A stretch of 64,000 nt of DNA from Gammaproteobacteria bacterium (GTDB taxonomy: Bacteria > Pseudomonadota > Gammaproteobacteria > Thiohalomonadales > Thiohalomonadaceae). Made by a program: the position numbers and the translations under genes. The stretch spans positions 80,979-144,978 of the forward strand of contig JALOAT010000003.1 of the NCBI GenBank assembly GCA_023228645.1, read 5' to 3'. The notes under the pieces are model-generated. The model worked only from the letters and a program-made list of their open reading frames with translations, ran no database searches and was not told the DNA's origin. Below, piece by piece: positions 24,341 through 32,064 of the stretch; within the stretch, counting starts at the first letter, position 1; each line of letters starts with the position of its first letter.

Positions 24341-24880
24341 ATGAGAATGTTTGAATTGAGGACTTTGGATGCTCTTCCGGATGATGATATTGTCGTAAAT
24401 CGTAACCAATTCAATTTCGATAAAGTAAAAGACTCTTCATCCATTATTGCTCAAAGTAGTGGTTATACCATTTATGAAGATGATAGTCTAAACGATACAA
24501 AAAGATGGTTTATTGTTGAAGACGACAAAGTCGTTGGCCTCTTCAAATTTCTAAATCGTAAACTAATTGACAAAAATTATTGGGTGGCTGCATATGTTTG
24601 GGTGGCCCCTTCCCATCGTGGCAAGGGATTGGCCAAAGCGATGTATGAAATGTTCATTAAAAAATATGGTGCAATCGTCAGTGATTTTGAGCAAACAGAA
24701 GATTCAAAAAGAATCTGGAGAAGTTTATTTAAGAAATATAACTGTTATGGTCTGTTTTGGAATGAACGAGAAGAGCAAGAATGGACTAAAATTGATTCAG
24801 ATTCTGAATTAGAGAAGGCCTGGCCGCCAGTTGAAAAATACGTTCGTTTATTGATGACTGCTGGCTCAATTAATACATAG
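24341..24880 (+). CDS. GNAT-family acetyltransferase
   Basis: 179 residues. VWVAPSHRGKGLAKAMYEMF (about 87-106) is GNAT motif A with the R-G-K-G acetyl-CoA pyrophosphate loop. An N-terminal MRMFELR precedes the domain and resembles the N-termini of other genes here (MRLNEF, MRLFEF, MRLFEI). GNATs acetylate small molecules, proteins or tRNA-bound amino acids; the target is unknown. It ends in TAG and is followed by the 2H-like gene after 8 nt. Confidence 0.82.
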   Translation: MRMFELRTLDALPDDDIVVNRNQFNFDKVKDSSSIIAQSSGYTIYEDDSLNDTKRWFIVEDDKVVGLFKFLNRKLIDKNYWVAAYVWVAPSHRGKGLAKAMYEMFIKKYGAIVSDFEQTEDSKRIWRSLFKKYNCYGLFWNEREEQEWTKIDSDSELEKAWPPVEKYVRLLMTAGSINT

Positions 24881-24888
24881 GAAGTAAA

Positions 24889-25758
24889 ATGCGCTTAAAT
24901 GAATTCTTAGCATCTGATGTTCGTGGACCGGCTTGGGTAAATGTGAATACTAAGGAAATTATTCCTGTTGACATTCATTCTTCACACAGTTCATTATTAT
25001 TTCTTCATCCAGATTTGTTTGGTGTTTCTTTTAAAGATTTATTGAATGATCCGAGAACTGAAGAATATGCTGATAAAATTGATCAGATGGATCACATAAC
25101 AGATGATAATGATGAAATAACTGATCTTGTTGATGGTGAACCAGGGCCTATTCAATTTATGAATGACCGAGGATGGGTTCGCGTAATTTATCACGATTCA
25201 CGCCAGAATGGTAATTATGATGAAACATCGGTTGCTGCCGAAACTTTACGCCAAGCAGTTAAAGCATTGCGAATTCTCGGTGATGATCATAAAACTGTCG
25301 TTTTAGATGTCGCTGGCGCGCATTATACTCTTTCCGGCCGCCGCTTAGAGATGTTTTTAAAGAATGGTGCAATACCTCGCAACACTGTCCACGAAGCATA
25401 TAAGGCCTACGTTCCAGATGCAATGGAACGAAAGGAATTATTGCAAATGTTTAAACCAAAATATCCTAAAATTTACGCACATCACGTAACTTATAGTATG
25501 AAGAATAAGGATAAGATGCCGCCGCCAGATATCAATTCTGCAGAAATTGTTGGATGGGCTGATTCTGGTGATGGACTTGAAGCCGCTGTTGTGGCTATTG
25601 ATGGATCAACAGAAAGACCAGATGGTGGAACTTATCATATAACTTGGTCATTAGATCCTGAGAAATATAAACCAGTCAATTCTAACAATTTAATAGCACA
25701 AGGATGGGAAAAATTAGCCCAACCTGTTAAGATTTCCCTAACACCTACACAATTATAA
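24889..25758 (+). CDS. Two-domain protein with 2H phosphoesterase-like C-terminus
   Basis: 289 residues starting MRLNEF. The first ~190 residues are an unknown, partly acidic domain. The C-terminal ~95 carry two HxT motifs, HVT at 199-201 (YAHHVTYSM) and HIT at 250-252 (GTYHITWSL), the catalytic signature of 2H phosphoesterases (LigT, CPDase, phage Acb1). Such enzymes open cyclic phosphates in RNA or cyclic oligonucleotides. The C-terminal call rests only on the two motifs and strand pattern, so it is moderate. Confidence 0.7.
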   Translation: MRLNEFLASDVRGPAWVNVNTKEIIPVDIHSSHSSLLFLHPDLFGVSFKDLLNDPRTEEYADKIDQMDHITDDNDEITDLVDGEPGPIQFMNDRGWVRVIYHDSRQNGNYDETSVAAETLRQAVKALRILGDDHKTVVLDVAGAHYTLSGRRLEMFLKNGAIPRNTVHEAYKAYVPDAMERKELLQMFKPKYPKIYAHHVTYSMKNKDKMPPPDINSAEIVGWADSGDGLEAAVVAIDGSTERPDGGTYHITWSLDPEKYKPVNSNNLIAQGWEKLAQPVKISLTPTQL

Positions 25759-25759
25759 A

Positions 25760-25788
25760 TTGACATCGAACACGCGATATATTATAAA
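25760..25788 (+). promoter_or_regulatory. Sigma70-type promoter
   Basis: TTGACA (25760-25765), 17-bp spacer, TATAAA (25783-25788): one of the best promoter matches in the window, with a ~335-nt untranslated stretch after it. Confidence 0.8.
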
Positions 25789-25794
25789 TAACCT

Positions 25795-26129
25795 ACATTG
25801 TTGATGCTAATAAAGAAACTATGTCGGAAATAAGATTTTAAAATTTTATTACCGGCGGGATGGATTAATCCATTTCCTTATCAGAATACAAAGGACTAAT
25901 GTCGTAAAATCTGGTAGTTTATATTAAATTAAAGTAAGTAAATTATTATAGTATTGTACGGCGGTTTTGCCCTTTAAAGAGTTAAATCGCTCCATCAACC
26001 AAGTTGAATGGTAATTAGGAATAAAAGACTCAAGTCCCAATAACCTAAATATTTTGATTAGTTTTTAAATGGTTTAAACACGGTAGCCAGGCACTTGTGT
26101 CTGGCTATCTTTTGAATAAAAGGTCGCAA
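25795..26129 (+). promoter_or_regulatory. Long untranslated leader or ncRNA before greA
   Basis: About 335 nt with no convincing gene. It has short hairpins (GGATTAATCC near 25861-25871) and near its end a hairpin TAGCCAG/CTGGCTA (26084-26107) followed by TCTTTT. The last one looks like an attenuator or terminator 22 nt before the greA start, so readthrough could be regulated. A separate small RNA is the alternative. Confidence 0.5.
26084..26112 (+). terminator. Attenuator-like hairpin before greA
   Basis: TAGCCAG/CTGGCTA stem extended by an inner CAC/GTG, then TCTTTT. It lies inside the leader between promoter and greA. Confidence 0.55.
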
Positions 26130-26606
26130 ATGATTACAGTAACCAGAAATGGATATGAAAAATTAGTTTCAGAGTTGAAAAAATTGAAGTCTGTCGATAG
26201 GCAGGAAATAATATCGAGAATTGAACACATCAGGACTAATGGTGGTGAAGAATTGCTTGAAAATGCTGAATTTACTGATGCGCAAAATCAGCAAGCTTTT
26301 ATAGAAGGCAAAATTCAAAACTTGGAAGGTATTTTGTCTGATTTAAAAATTGTCGATCCGGAATCGTTGGCTGGACTTGACAGAATTGTGTTTGGCGCTA
26401 AAGTCAAAATGATTGATGAAGACACTGAACAAGAATTGACTTATCAATTAGTGAGTGAATACGAGTCTGATGTAAAGAACGGTTTGATCAGTGTTGTGAG
26501 TCCTGTTGGTAGATCATTGATAAATCGAAAGGTTGGTGATTCAGTAACAGTAATCACACCAAAGTCTGACAAATATTTTACTATTTTGGAAATTATTTAC
26601 GAATAA
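26130..26606 (+). CDS. greA: GreA-type transcript cleavage factor
   Basis: 158 residues from the ATG at 26130; a longer frame start at 26097 lies inside the terminator-like hairpin region and is less likely. The N-terminal coiled coil (about 1-75) has the tip pattern ENAEFTDAQNQQAFIEGKI with the acidic residues that coordinate metal in the RNA polymerase active site. The C-terminal FKBP-like domain ends SPVGRSLINRKVGD-SVTVITP. GreA rescues backtracked polymerase. A phage-encoded one suggests control of host RNA polymerase, which agrees with the sigma70 promoters here. Confidence 0.9.
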   Translation: MITVTRNGYEKLVSELKKLKSVDRQEIISRIEHIRTNGGEELLENAEFTDAQNQQAFIEGKIQNLEGILSDLKIVDPESLAGLDRIVFGAKVKMIDEDTEQELTYQLVSEYESDVKNGLISVVSPVGRSLINRKVGDSVTVITPKSDKYFTILEIIYE

Positions 26607-26617
26607 GGGAGTTTAAA

Positions 26618-27877
26618 ATGAGCGTCGTAACCAGGTTCGCGCCAAGCCCGACTGGGGACCTCCATATTGGAGGTGTTCGCACAGCAATTTTCAATTGGCT
26701 TTATGCTCGCCGTAATGGCGGTCAATTTAAGCTTAGAATTGAGGATACTGATAAGCAACGCTCAACTTCCGATTCAATCAATCACATTTTCGATAGTATG
26801 AAATGGATTGGATTGGATTATGATGGTGATGCTGTTTATCAAAGTAATCGATCAGATCGTCATATTGAAGTCGCTATGGAGTTGCTTCATTCGCAAGATG
26901 CATATTATGATAATGGAGCAATTCGAATCAAAGGCATTAAAGGTGGACAAACCATTGATGATCTTGTCCAAGGCACAGTAACTTGGCCACAGGATATTGA
27001 CGATTTCGTGATCCTACGTTCCGATGGGTCACCAACTTATATGCTGGCTGTGGTTGTGGATGATTATGATATGGGTGTGACTCACGTCATTCGTGGTGAT
27101 GATCATTTGAATAACGCATTCCGTCAAATGACAATTTACAAAGCTATGGGCTGGAAAGTTCCAACATACGCGCATATTCCATTGATTCACGGTGAGGATG
27201 GTAAGAAACTTTCCAAGCGCCACGGGGCAGCAGGTATTGATTTCTATCAAAATCTTGGTATTGTTCCGGATGGGCTATTCAGTTATTTGACTAAATTAGG
27301 TTGGGGTCACGGTGATGTTGATATCATTTCAAAAGATCAAGCTCTTCAGTGGTTTGATATAAAGGATGTTAATCGCAATCCTGCCCGTCTTGATATGAAA
27401 AAACTGTATAATGTCAATTTCCAAACTATGATGGCACTTGATACTAAAACACTTTTTAATATGGTGTATTTGCCTATTGAAAAGAAATATGGCTTTATGC
27501 TGGATGATGTTCAGATCAATCAACTTCAGGCTTTGATTCCTGAGCTACAGCCGCGCTCCAAAACTCTGAATGAAATGATCGACGGGGCAATCTTCTTATT
27601 CAAAGATGATATTGAATGGAATGATAAAGCCAAAAACAAATTTAATCCAGATGTGATTAACGATGTTTTGGCAAACATTGATTCAGTTGATTGGACGATT
27701 GATGGAATTCACGGATATTTGCTCGGCCTGGCAGTTGCCCGTGAAGATAAATTTGCAAATATTGTCCAGCCAGTTAGAATTGCGCTGACAGGTTCCACAA
27801 TTTCTCCAGGTATTGGTGAAATTATGATCATCCTTGGTAAGGATGAAGTGGTCAAACGTCTTAGAGCAAGCGTTTAA
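26618..27877 (+). CDS. gltX: Glutamyl-tRNA synthetase
   Basis: 419 residues, about 50 shorter than E. coli GltX. RFAPSPTGDLHIGGVRTA has the class I HIGG motif at 16-19; the KMSKS equivalent is KKLSKRHGA at about 196-204. The C-terminal anticodon-binding domain is compact. It charges tRNA-Glu. It starts 11 nt after greA with a good ribosome binding site (aagggag) and is probably co-transcribed. No tRNA-Glu gene is in this window. Confidence 0.95.
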   Translation: MSVVTRFAPSPTGDLHIGGVRTAIFNWLYARRNGGQFKLRIEDTDKQRSTSDSINHIFDSMKWIGLDYDGDAVYQSNRSDRHIEVAMELLHSQDAYYDNGAIRIKGIKGGQTIDDLVQGTVTWPQDIDDFVILRSDGSPTYMLAVVVDDYDMGVTHVIRGDDHLNNAFRQMTIYKAMGWKVPTYAHIPLIHGEDGKKLSKRHGAAGIDFYQNLGIVPDGLFSYLTKLGWGHGDVDIISKDQALQWFDIKDVNRNPARLDMKKLYNVNFQTMMALDTKTLFNMVYLPIEKKYGFMLDDVQINQLQALIPELQPRSKTLNEMIDGAIFLFKDDIEWNDKAKNKFNPDVINDVLANIDSVDWTIDGIHGYLLGLAVAREDKFANIVQPVRIALTGSTISPGIGEIMIILGKDEVVKRLRASV

Positions 27878-27881
27878 AATA

Positions 27882-27910
27882 TTGACATTCTTCCTGCCTA
27901 TTATTATATT
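27882..27910 (+). promoter_or_regulatory. Sigma70-type promoter for GroES-like gene
   Basis: TTGACA (27882-27887), 17-bp spacer, TATATT (27905-27910), starting 5 nt after the gltX stop. Confidence 0.8.
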
Positions 27911-27946
27911 GATAAAAGATAAACAAAACAATAATAGGTAGGAAGA

Positions 27947-28228
27947 ATGATTAACTTTACGCCAGTAGGCAAAAGATTTCTTGTTAAACAAATTAAAGCA
28001 CCAGAAAAATCTGTTGGTGGCTTAATTATTACTACAAAACAAAATCAAGACGTATATGAAGCTATTGTGACAAATATTGGCACTGGCTTTAAGGAAGATC
28101 TGTCACCATTGTCCATCGGTGATCGAGTTTTATTAACAAAATGGGTCAAGCACGACGAACTTAAAACTCCTACTGATAGCTATATGGTGATCGATTCAGA
28201 TTCAGTAATAGCACGGTTGGTTGACTAA
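27947..28228 (+). CDS. GroES-like co-chaperonin
   Basis: 93 residues, the size of GroES. It follows the fold pattern: FTPVGKRFLVKQIKAPEKSV with the mobile-loop region GGLIITT, then IGTGFKEDLSPLSIGDRVLL and a C-terminal DSDSVIARLV strand. In phages such as T4 (gp31) a GroES substitute lets host GroEL fold capsid protein. Function as a GroEL partner is inferred from fold and size. Confidence 0.85.
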   Translation: MINFTPVGKRFLVKQIKAPEKSVGGLIITTKQNQDVYEAIVTNIGTGFKEDLSPLSIGDRVLLTKWVKHDELKTPTDSYMVIDSDSVIARLVD

Positions 28229-28299
28229 ATAAATTACTATCAGAGGCCGCCTGCTCATCCCTCTTAAAATATTCTGGCTCAAGCAGGAAAATAATAAAA

Positions 28300-28797
28300 A
28301 TGGAACCTAGAGTTTACAAATATACTAGTACAAAAGAATATATTGATGCATTTCCTTGTGCCTATCGCCAATGGCGGGCTGATTCACATTGTAATCTGAT
28401 TCACGGTTACAGTTTTTCTATGAAGTTTTATTTTGGAACTGATGATCTTGATGTTCGAAATTGGGCAGCAGATTACGGCGGCCTTAAAGACTTAAAGAAG
28501 ATTCTTGAAGATCAATTTGATCACACATTGCTTGTGGCAGAAGATGATCCAGAACTTGAGTTTTATAAAGAAATGGAAGCTCGAAAATTGGCACAATTAA
28601 CAATCCTTCCTAAGCTTGGTTGTGAAGGATTATCAGATATGCTTTATAAATTTGTTAACGGAGTTTATATTCCAGACTATTGGGGTCAAGGCGAAGCTGA
28701 GCGTCTTTGGTGCTATAGAGTCGAGGTTCGAGAAACTCAAGCAAATATGGCCTTCAGAGAAGGTCATCGTGAATGGAATGAAGACTTACTTAACTAA
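28300..28797 (+). CDS. QueD/6-pyruvoyltetrahydropterin synthase-like protein, altered zinc site
   Basis: 165 residues. The T-fold pattern is visible: SHCNLIHGYSF, ADYGGLKDLKKILEDQFDHT-LLV and a late RVEVRETQANMA with the pterin-binding Glu. The catalytic Cys is kept four residues before the HG. However, the usual zinc ligands are changed: the first AAH is AY (PCAYRQ) and HGH is HGY. QueD acts in preQ0/queuosine synthesis. With two of three zinc His replaced, it may bind zinc differently or have a new role. No other queuosine gene is in the window. Confidence 0.78.
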   Translation: MEPRVYKYTSTKEYIDAFPCAYRQWRADSHCNLIHGYSFSMKFYFGTDDLDVRNWAADYGGLKDLKKILEDQFDHTLLVAEDDPELEFYKEMEARKLAQLTILPKLGCEGLSDMLYKFVNGVYIPDYWGQGEAERLWCYRVEVRETQANMAFREGHREWNEDLLN

Positions 28798-28810
28798 AAG
28801 GATATTATGA

Positions 28811-29068
28811 ATGCCGCCATTTAAGGATATGCTCCTTTCCGCACCAGATAGTCAACTTGACCAATCAATGAGAGAGTTAATTATGGTATGGGATGACGAA
28901 CCAACAAGTTTGCAAATTTTGGAAGTTTTGGACAAAGTCATATATTCATCCTTGGGATCGGATTTTGTTGTAACTATGTTACAGATTTTTCTAGAAACTA
29001 CTATGGCTAAAGAAAATACTACTTTGGAAAAGATTGTGCCAGGGGCTCATTGGCGGGCAAACATCTAA
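28811..29068 (+). CDS. Small hypothetical protein
   Basis: 85 residues, mostly helical, no known motif. Start chosen at 28811 with aaaggat upstream; a 5-codon ATG frame (28807) overlaps it. It is followed by a strong terminator and probably ends the transcript of the QueD-like gene. Confidence 0.7.
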   Translation: MPPFKDMLLSAPDSQLDQSMRELIMVWDDEPTSLQILEVLDKVIYSSLGSDFVVTMLQIFLETTMAKENTTLEKIVPGAHWRANI

Positions 29069-29083
29069 ATATCATTAGAAATT

Positions 29084-29111
29084 AAATGCCAGGGCTCAAT
29101 CCCTGGCATTT
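29084..29111 (+). terminator. Strong intrinsic terminator
   Basis: AAATGCCAGGG/CCCTGGCATTT perfect 11-bp stem with a 6-nt loop and T-run. Confidence 0.9.
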
Positions 29112-29139
29112 TTGTGATCCCAAATAGTTTATCTATTGA

Positions 29140-29166
29140 TTGACATTTACTACTGTTTCATATAAA
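29140..29166 (+). promoter_or_regulatory. Putative sigma70-type promoter
   Basis: TTGACA (29140-29145) and TATAAA (29161-29166), but with a 15-bp spacer, shorter than others here. Confidence 0.5.
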
Positions 29167-29195
29167 CCAGTTGAAAGTTCGAACAGGAGGTCGAT

Positions 29196-30281
29196 TTGAC
29201 TGGTTTATTTTTGATTCTAAGTGTAGTTGTTACACTTGCTTGTCATTTTTGGTTCAAGCCACCAACCCTACTTGCATCTGGCGGATTGGGGATTGGTAGT
29301 TTATTGGCTGTATTTTTAGCCTGCCAGGCAGCTATGTATGTCAGCACTTCAAGCACTGAAATTTTGAACGGCCAGGTGACTGGTAAGGAACAAAATACAG
29401 TATCCTGTTCGCATTCATATCAGTGCAACTGCCGAACAGTTACGACTGGATCTGGACAAAATCAAACTACCACAACCGTATGCGATACTTGTTATGAGCA
29501 TTCGCACGATTATGATTGGGACGTTTATACTACCGTTGGCACATTTACTATTGACCGCGTCGACCGTCAAGGCGTAGATGAGCCGCAGCGTTGGTCAATC
29601 GTGCGCAATGGGGATCCAGTATCTACAACCCATACCTACACTAATTGGATCAAGCCAGCTGGTAGTTCGTTGTTTAATGTAAGTCACATTGACCTAACCC
29701 AATATAAGGATAAACTTCCAAAATATCCTGGTCGAATTTATGATTATTATAAAATTGATCGAATCGTTTCGGATTATAAAATCCCAAATATCGATTCATA
29801 TGAACATTATTTAAGTGAGCAGCTTGAAACGTTGGGACCAAAGCGTCAAGCTAATATGATTTTTGTTATCACAAAGAATCTTAATCCAACTTATGCTGAC
29901 GCAGTATATGCGAGCTGGAATGGTGCTGAAAAGAATGATATTGTAGTATTCCTTGGTGTAGCACAAAATGGTGAAATTAAATGGGCATCAGTCAAAGCTT
30001 GGTCAAAATTTGATATTTTTCAAGTAACACTTCGCGATGCTTTGCTCGATTTAAAGACCTTTGATATGAAGAAAGTAATTGATACATCAGTTTCGATCTC
30101 CTACTCAAAATTTGAACGCAAGCCGATGAAAGAATTTGAATATCTTAGTAATGAAGTACAGACCATTACACCAGTTGCTGGTGTAATAATTGCTATTTTT
30201 ATGCTCGTTATTAATATTGGCGGTATGATCATTATTATCCGCCAACTTGAGAACAATGGTTCATATCGCTATCGATATTGA
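29196..30281 (+). CDS. Membrane protein with periplasmic-type middle domain
   Basis: 361 residues from a TTG start with a near-perfect AGGAGGT 8 nt upstream. Two hydrophobic segments lie at the N-terminus (about 2-22 and 28-48) and one at the C-terminus (about 325-348). Between them is a ~270-residue soluble domain with a Cys/His cluster (CSHSYQCNCR...CDTCYEHSH) that could bind metal. The C-terminus is short and basic. Function unknown. Its partner may be the membrane protein at 30348. Confidence 0.85.
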   Translation: MTGLFLILSVVVTLACHFWFKPPTLLASGGLGIGSLLAVFLACQAAMYVSTSSTEILNGQVTGKEQNTVSCSHSYQCNCRTVTTGSGQNQTTTTVCDTCYEHSHDYDWDVYTTVGTFTIDRVDRQGVDEPQRWSIVRNGDPVSTTHTYTNWIKPAGSSLFNVSHIDLTQYKDKLPKYPGRIYDYYKIDRIVSDYKIPNIDSYEHYLSEQLETLGPKRQANMIFVITKNLNPTYADAVYASWNGAEKNDIVVFLGVAQNGEIKWASVKAWSKFDIFQVTLRDALLDLKTFDMKKVIDTSVSISYSKFERKPMKEFEYLSNEVQTITPVAGVIIAIFMLVINIGGMIIIIRQLENNGSYRYRY

Positions 30282-30306
30282 CAATACATATCATTCAGTA
30301 TATAAC
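30279..30306 (+). promoter_or_regulatory. Sigma70-type promoter
   Basis: TTGACA (30279-30284), 16-bp spacer, TATAAC (30301-30306), overlapping the stop of the upstream membrane gene and serving the gene at 30348. Confidence 0.7.
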
Positions 30307-30347
30307 TAGTCAGTTAATCGGTATTAACTTTAGAAGGAGTACGTGAC

Positions 30348-30926
30348 GTGAAAGGTTTGATTATCGCGTTGGTGGCACTTGGCGCACCAATTCTTATTTT
30401 TGTTGGTATGTATTTTAGCGCCAATAACTCAGCTAACCGAATGCAAAATGACATTGTTGCACAGGCCAGCAATGTTGATAATATTCTGTCTAATTATGGT
30501 CAGAAGGTTCAGGAGGCTGCACAAGTCCCAAATATGCAAACCGAGGCACTTGAAAAGGTAATGAAGGCTGCCTTTGAAGGACGATATGGCCCAGATGGCA
30601 GCCAGGCTACTTTCCAATGGATTCAAGAAAATTATCCAGGTCAAGTTGATCCGCAGCTTTACCGTCAGATCCAGCAAATTATCGAAGCTGGACGAAATGA
30701 CTTTACTGCTGCGCAGACTCGCTTGATTGATTCTAAGCGCGTATATCTTACTGCTCTCGACACTCTCCCTGGGGGATGGATGATGAGCATTGCTGGTTAT
30801 CCAACAATTAAGGTTGGTTACCACGGCGGTCCAGATGATTACAAAGTTATCGTTACTGATCGCGCTGCTGGTGCTCGCACAACTGGTCGCGAAGCTGGTC
30901 CAATTCAGCTTACTCCGGCAAAGTAA
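30348..30926 (+). CDS. Membrane-anchored helical protein, LemA-like
   Basis: 192 residues from a GTG with agaaggag upstream. One N-terminal membrane segment (about 3-24) is followed by long amphipathic helices (about 25-130) and a short C-terminal region rich in Gly/Arg. The single anchor plus helical bundle (NNSANRMQNDIVAQASNVDN) recalls LemA-family proteins, but the match is loose. It has its own promoter and terminator. Possibly works with the other membrane proteins in this cluster. Confidence 0.65.
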   Translation: MKGLIIALVALGAPILIFVGMYFSANNSANRMQNDIVAQASNVDNILSNYGQKVQEAAQVPNMQTEALEKVMKAAFEGRYGPDGSQATFQWIQENYPGQVDPQLYRQIQQIIEAGRNDFTAAQTRLIDSKRVYLTALDTLPGGWMMSIAGYPTIKVGYHGGPDDYKVIVTDRAAGARTTGREAGPIQLTPAK

Positions 30927-30933
30927 TAAGAAC

Positions 30934-30960
30934 ATAGGGCGGCGGCAACGTCGCCCTATT
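30934..30960 (+). terminator. Intrinsic terminator
   Basis: ATAGGGCG/CGCCCTAT stem with a GC-rich inner loop, followed by TTTCT. Confidence 0.75.
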
Positions 30961-30980
30961 TCTAAATAGTGGAGGAAATA

Positions 30981-31184
30981 ATGTTTAAAACAATATGGTT
31001 AATTGGTATGGCTATTACTGCGATATTAATTACCATTGGTTTAATCATTTTCCGCCGGAAGCCGATTAAAGAAGATTTGGTAGTGATTGCAATTTGGCCG
31101 TATTTTCTATTATATGGAATAACATTTGTCTCTGTTGGCCTTTTCGCATATTATAACCAGCGAAAAAAGGTAAATAAATTATAA
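30981..31184 (+). CDS. Small two-helix membrane protein
   Basis: 67 residues from the ATG at 30981 (ggaggaaata just upstream). Two membrane segments (about 3-25 and 36-57) with a basic loop and a basic tail. Such small proteins in phages can be holin-like or anti-defence membrane proteins; no family is recognised. Confidence 0.7.
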   Translation: MFKTIWLIGMAITAILITIGLIIFRRKPIKEDLVVIAIWPYFLLYGITFVSVGLFAYYNQRKKVNKL

Positions 31185-31191
31185 AATATGA

Positions 31192-31220
31192 TTGACAATT
31201 AATGCCTGGCATACTATATT
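31192..31220 (+). promoter_or_regulatory. Sigma70-type promoter
   Basis: TTGACA (31192-31197), 17-bp spacer, TATATT (31215-31220). Transcription should start near 31227, giving a ~115-nt leader to the Pth2-like gene. Confidence 0.8.
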
Positions 31221-31227
31221 GGTAAGG

Positions 31228-31340
31228 TAACAAACAAACAGGAGTTTACAAAATGATGTAGAATTATAGCCCGCCCTAAATGATGTAAATTTGCTTTTTA
31301 CACTTTTACACAAATTTATGATTATTTAGGAGAATTTAAA
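31228..31340 (+). promoter_or_regulatory. Leader with two AUG-AUG-stop minigenes
   Basis: After aggag at 31241-31245 the leader reads ATG ATG TAG (31253-31261). A second ATG ATG TAA follows at 31280-31288. A hairpin AAATTTG/CAAATTT lies between these and the gene's own ribosome binding site (taggag). Such dipeptide minigenes are known (lambda bar) to cause peptidyl-tRNA drop-off; here they precede a gene for a peptidyl-tRNA-hydrolase-like protein. Confidence 0.55.
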
Positions 31341-32012
31341 ATGAACGTTTATACACAATGGAAAAAGTATCTTGAAACTGCTAAGCCTACTGCTGTTGAT
31401 ATGGCGGCTTACGCAATTGCCAGAAGCATCGGTTCTGACGATGCATTAAGCAAAGCACTTTATTTGCTACATTCTGGTTTTAGCCCAATTAAAAAGAAAG
31501 TCCGACTTCTAAATGGTGAAGATCCATATTCATCATTGGCAAATGTAGTTGGCCACAGTTCGCTATATGAATGGACACTGAAGTATAGTCATAATCGATT
31601 AAAGTCTCAATTGAAGGAAATTTTTGACATTGACGATTCTGAAGAGCTTACTGAATTTCTAAACGAAATTAGCAAAAATGTTAATCCAAAATATAGCAAG
31701 CCGTATTCATATGTTCTTGTGAGAAAGGATCTTAGTCACGCTCAAAGGGTAGTGCAAAGTTGCCACGCCATCCAGGAAGTCACGATGAAGAACCCTGAAG
31801 CTTACAATAATACTCATATGATAGTATTACAAGTTGAGAACGAAGATCATTTGAAAGCTGTCCAAGATTCGTTAAGAAGATACAATAGAGTGATCAAATA
31901 TCACACCTTCTTTGAATCTGATAATGATATTGGTTTTACGGCTATTGCTACTTCACCAATAACTAATCGATATTTGCGAAACTTTTTTGCAAATTTTGAA
32001 CTTTTGAATTAA
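31341..32012 (+). CDS. Protein with Pth2-like (peptidyl-tRNA hydrolase 2) C-terminal domain
   Basis: 223 residues. The N-terminal ~115 residues are helical and unknown. The C-terminal part (about 122-223) follows the Pth2 pattern: YSYVLVRKDLSHAQRVVQSC then HAIQEV, a strand HMIVLQVENEDHLKAV, and a late GFTAIATSP (T-x-I-A-x-x-P). Pth2 enzymes release peptides from peptidyl-tRNA. Key Lys/Asp residues of archaeal Pth2 are only partly kept (KGK is HAQ), so it may be a binding protein or altered enzyme. A second Pth2-like gene is at 60308. Confidence 0.7.
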   Translation: MNVYTQWKKYLETAKPTAVDMAAYAIARSIGSDDALSKALYLLHSGFSPIKKKVRLLNGEDPYSSLANVVGHSSLYEWTLKYSHNRLKSQLKEIFDIDDSEELTEFLNEISKNVNPKYSKPYSYVLVRKDLSHAQRVVQSCHAIQEVTMKNPEAYNNTHMIVLQVENEDHLKAVQDSLRRYNRVIKYHTFFESDNDIGFTAIATSPITNRYLRNFFANFELLN

Positions 32013-32064
32013 ATCTAATCACTGGGTGGATGGTGACATCCACCCAATTGAAGGAGTAATAATA

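Noticed and set aside
25822..25842. Short ATG frame in the greA leader
   Set aside because: No binding site and no placement relative to the terminator-like hairpin that would suggest control.
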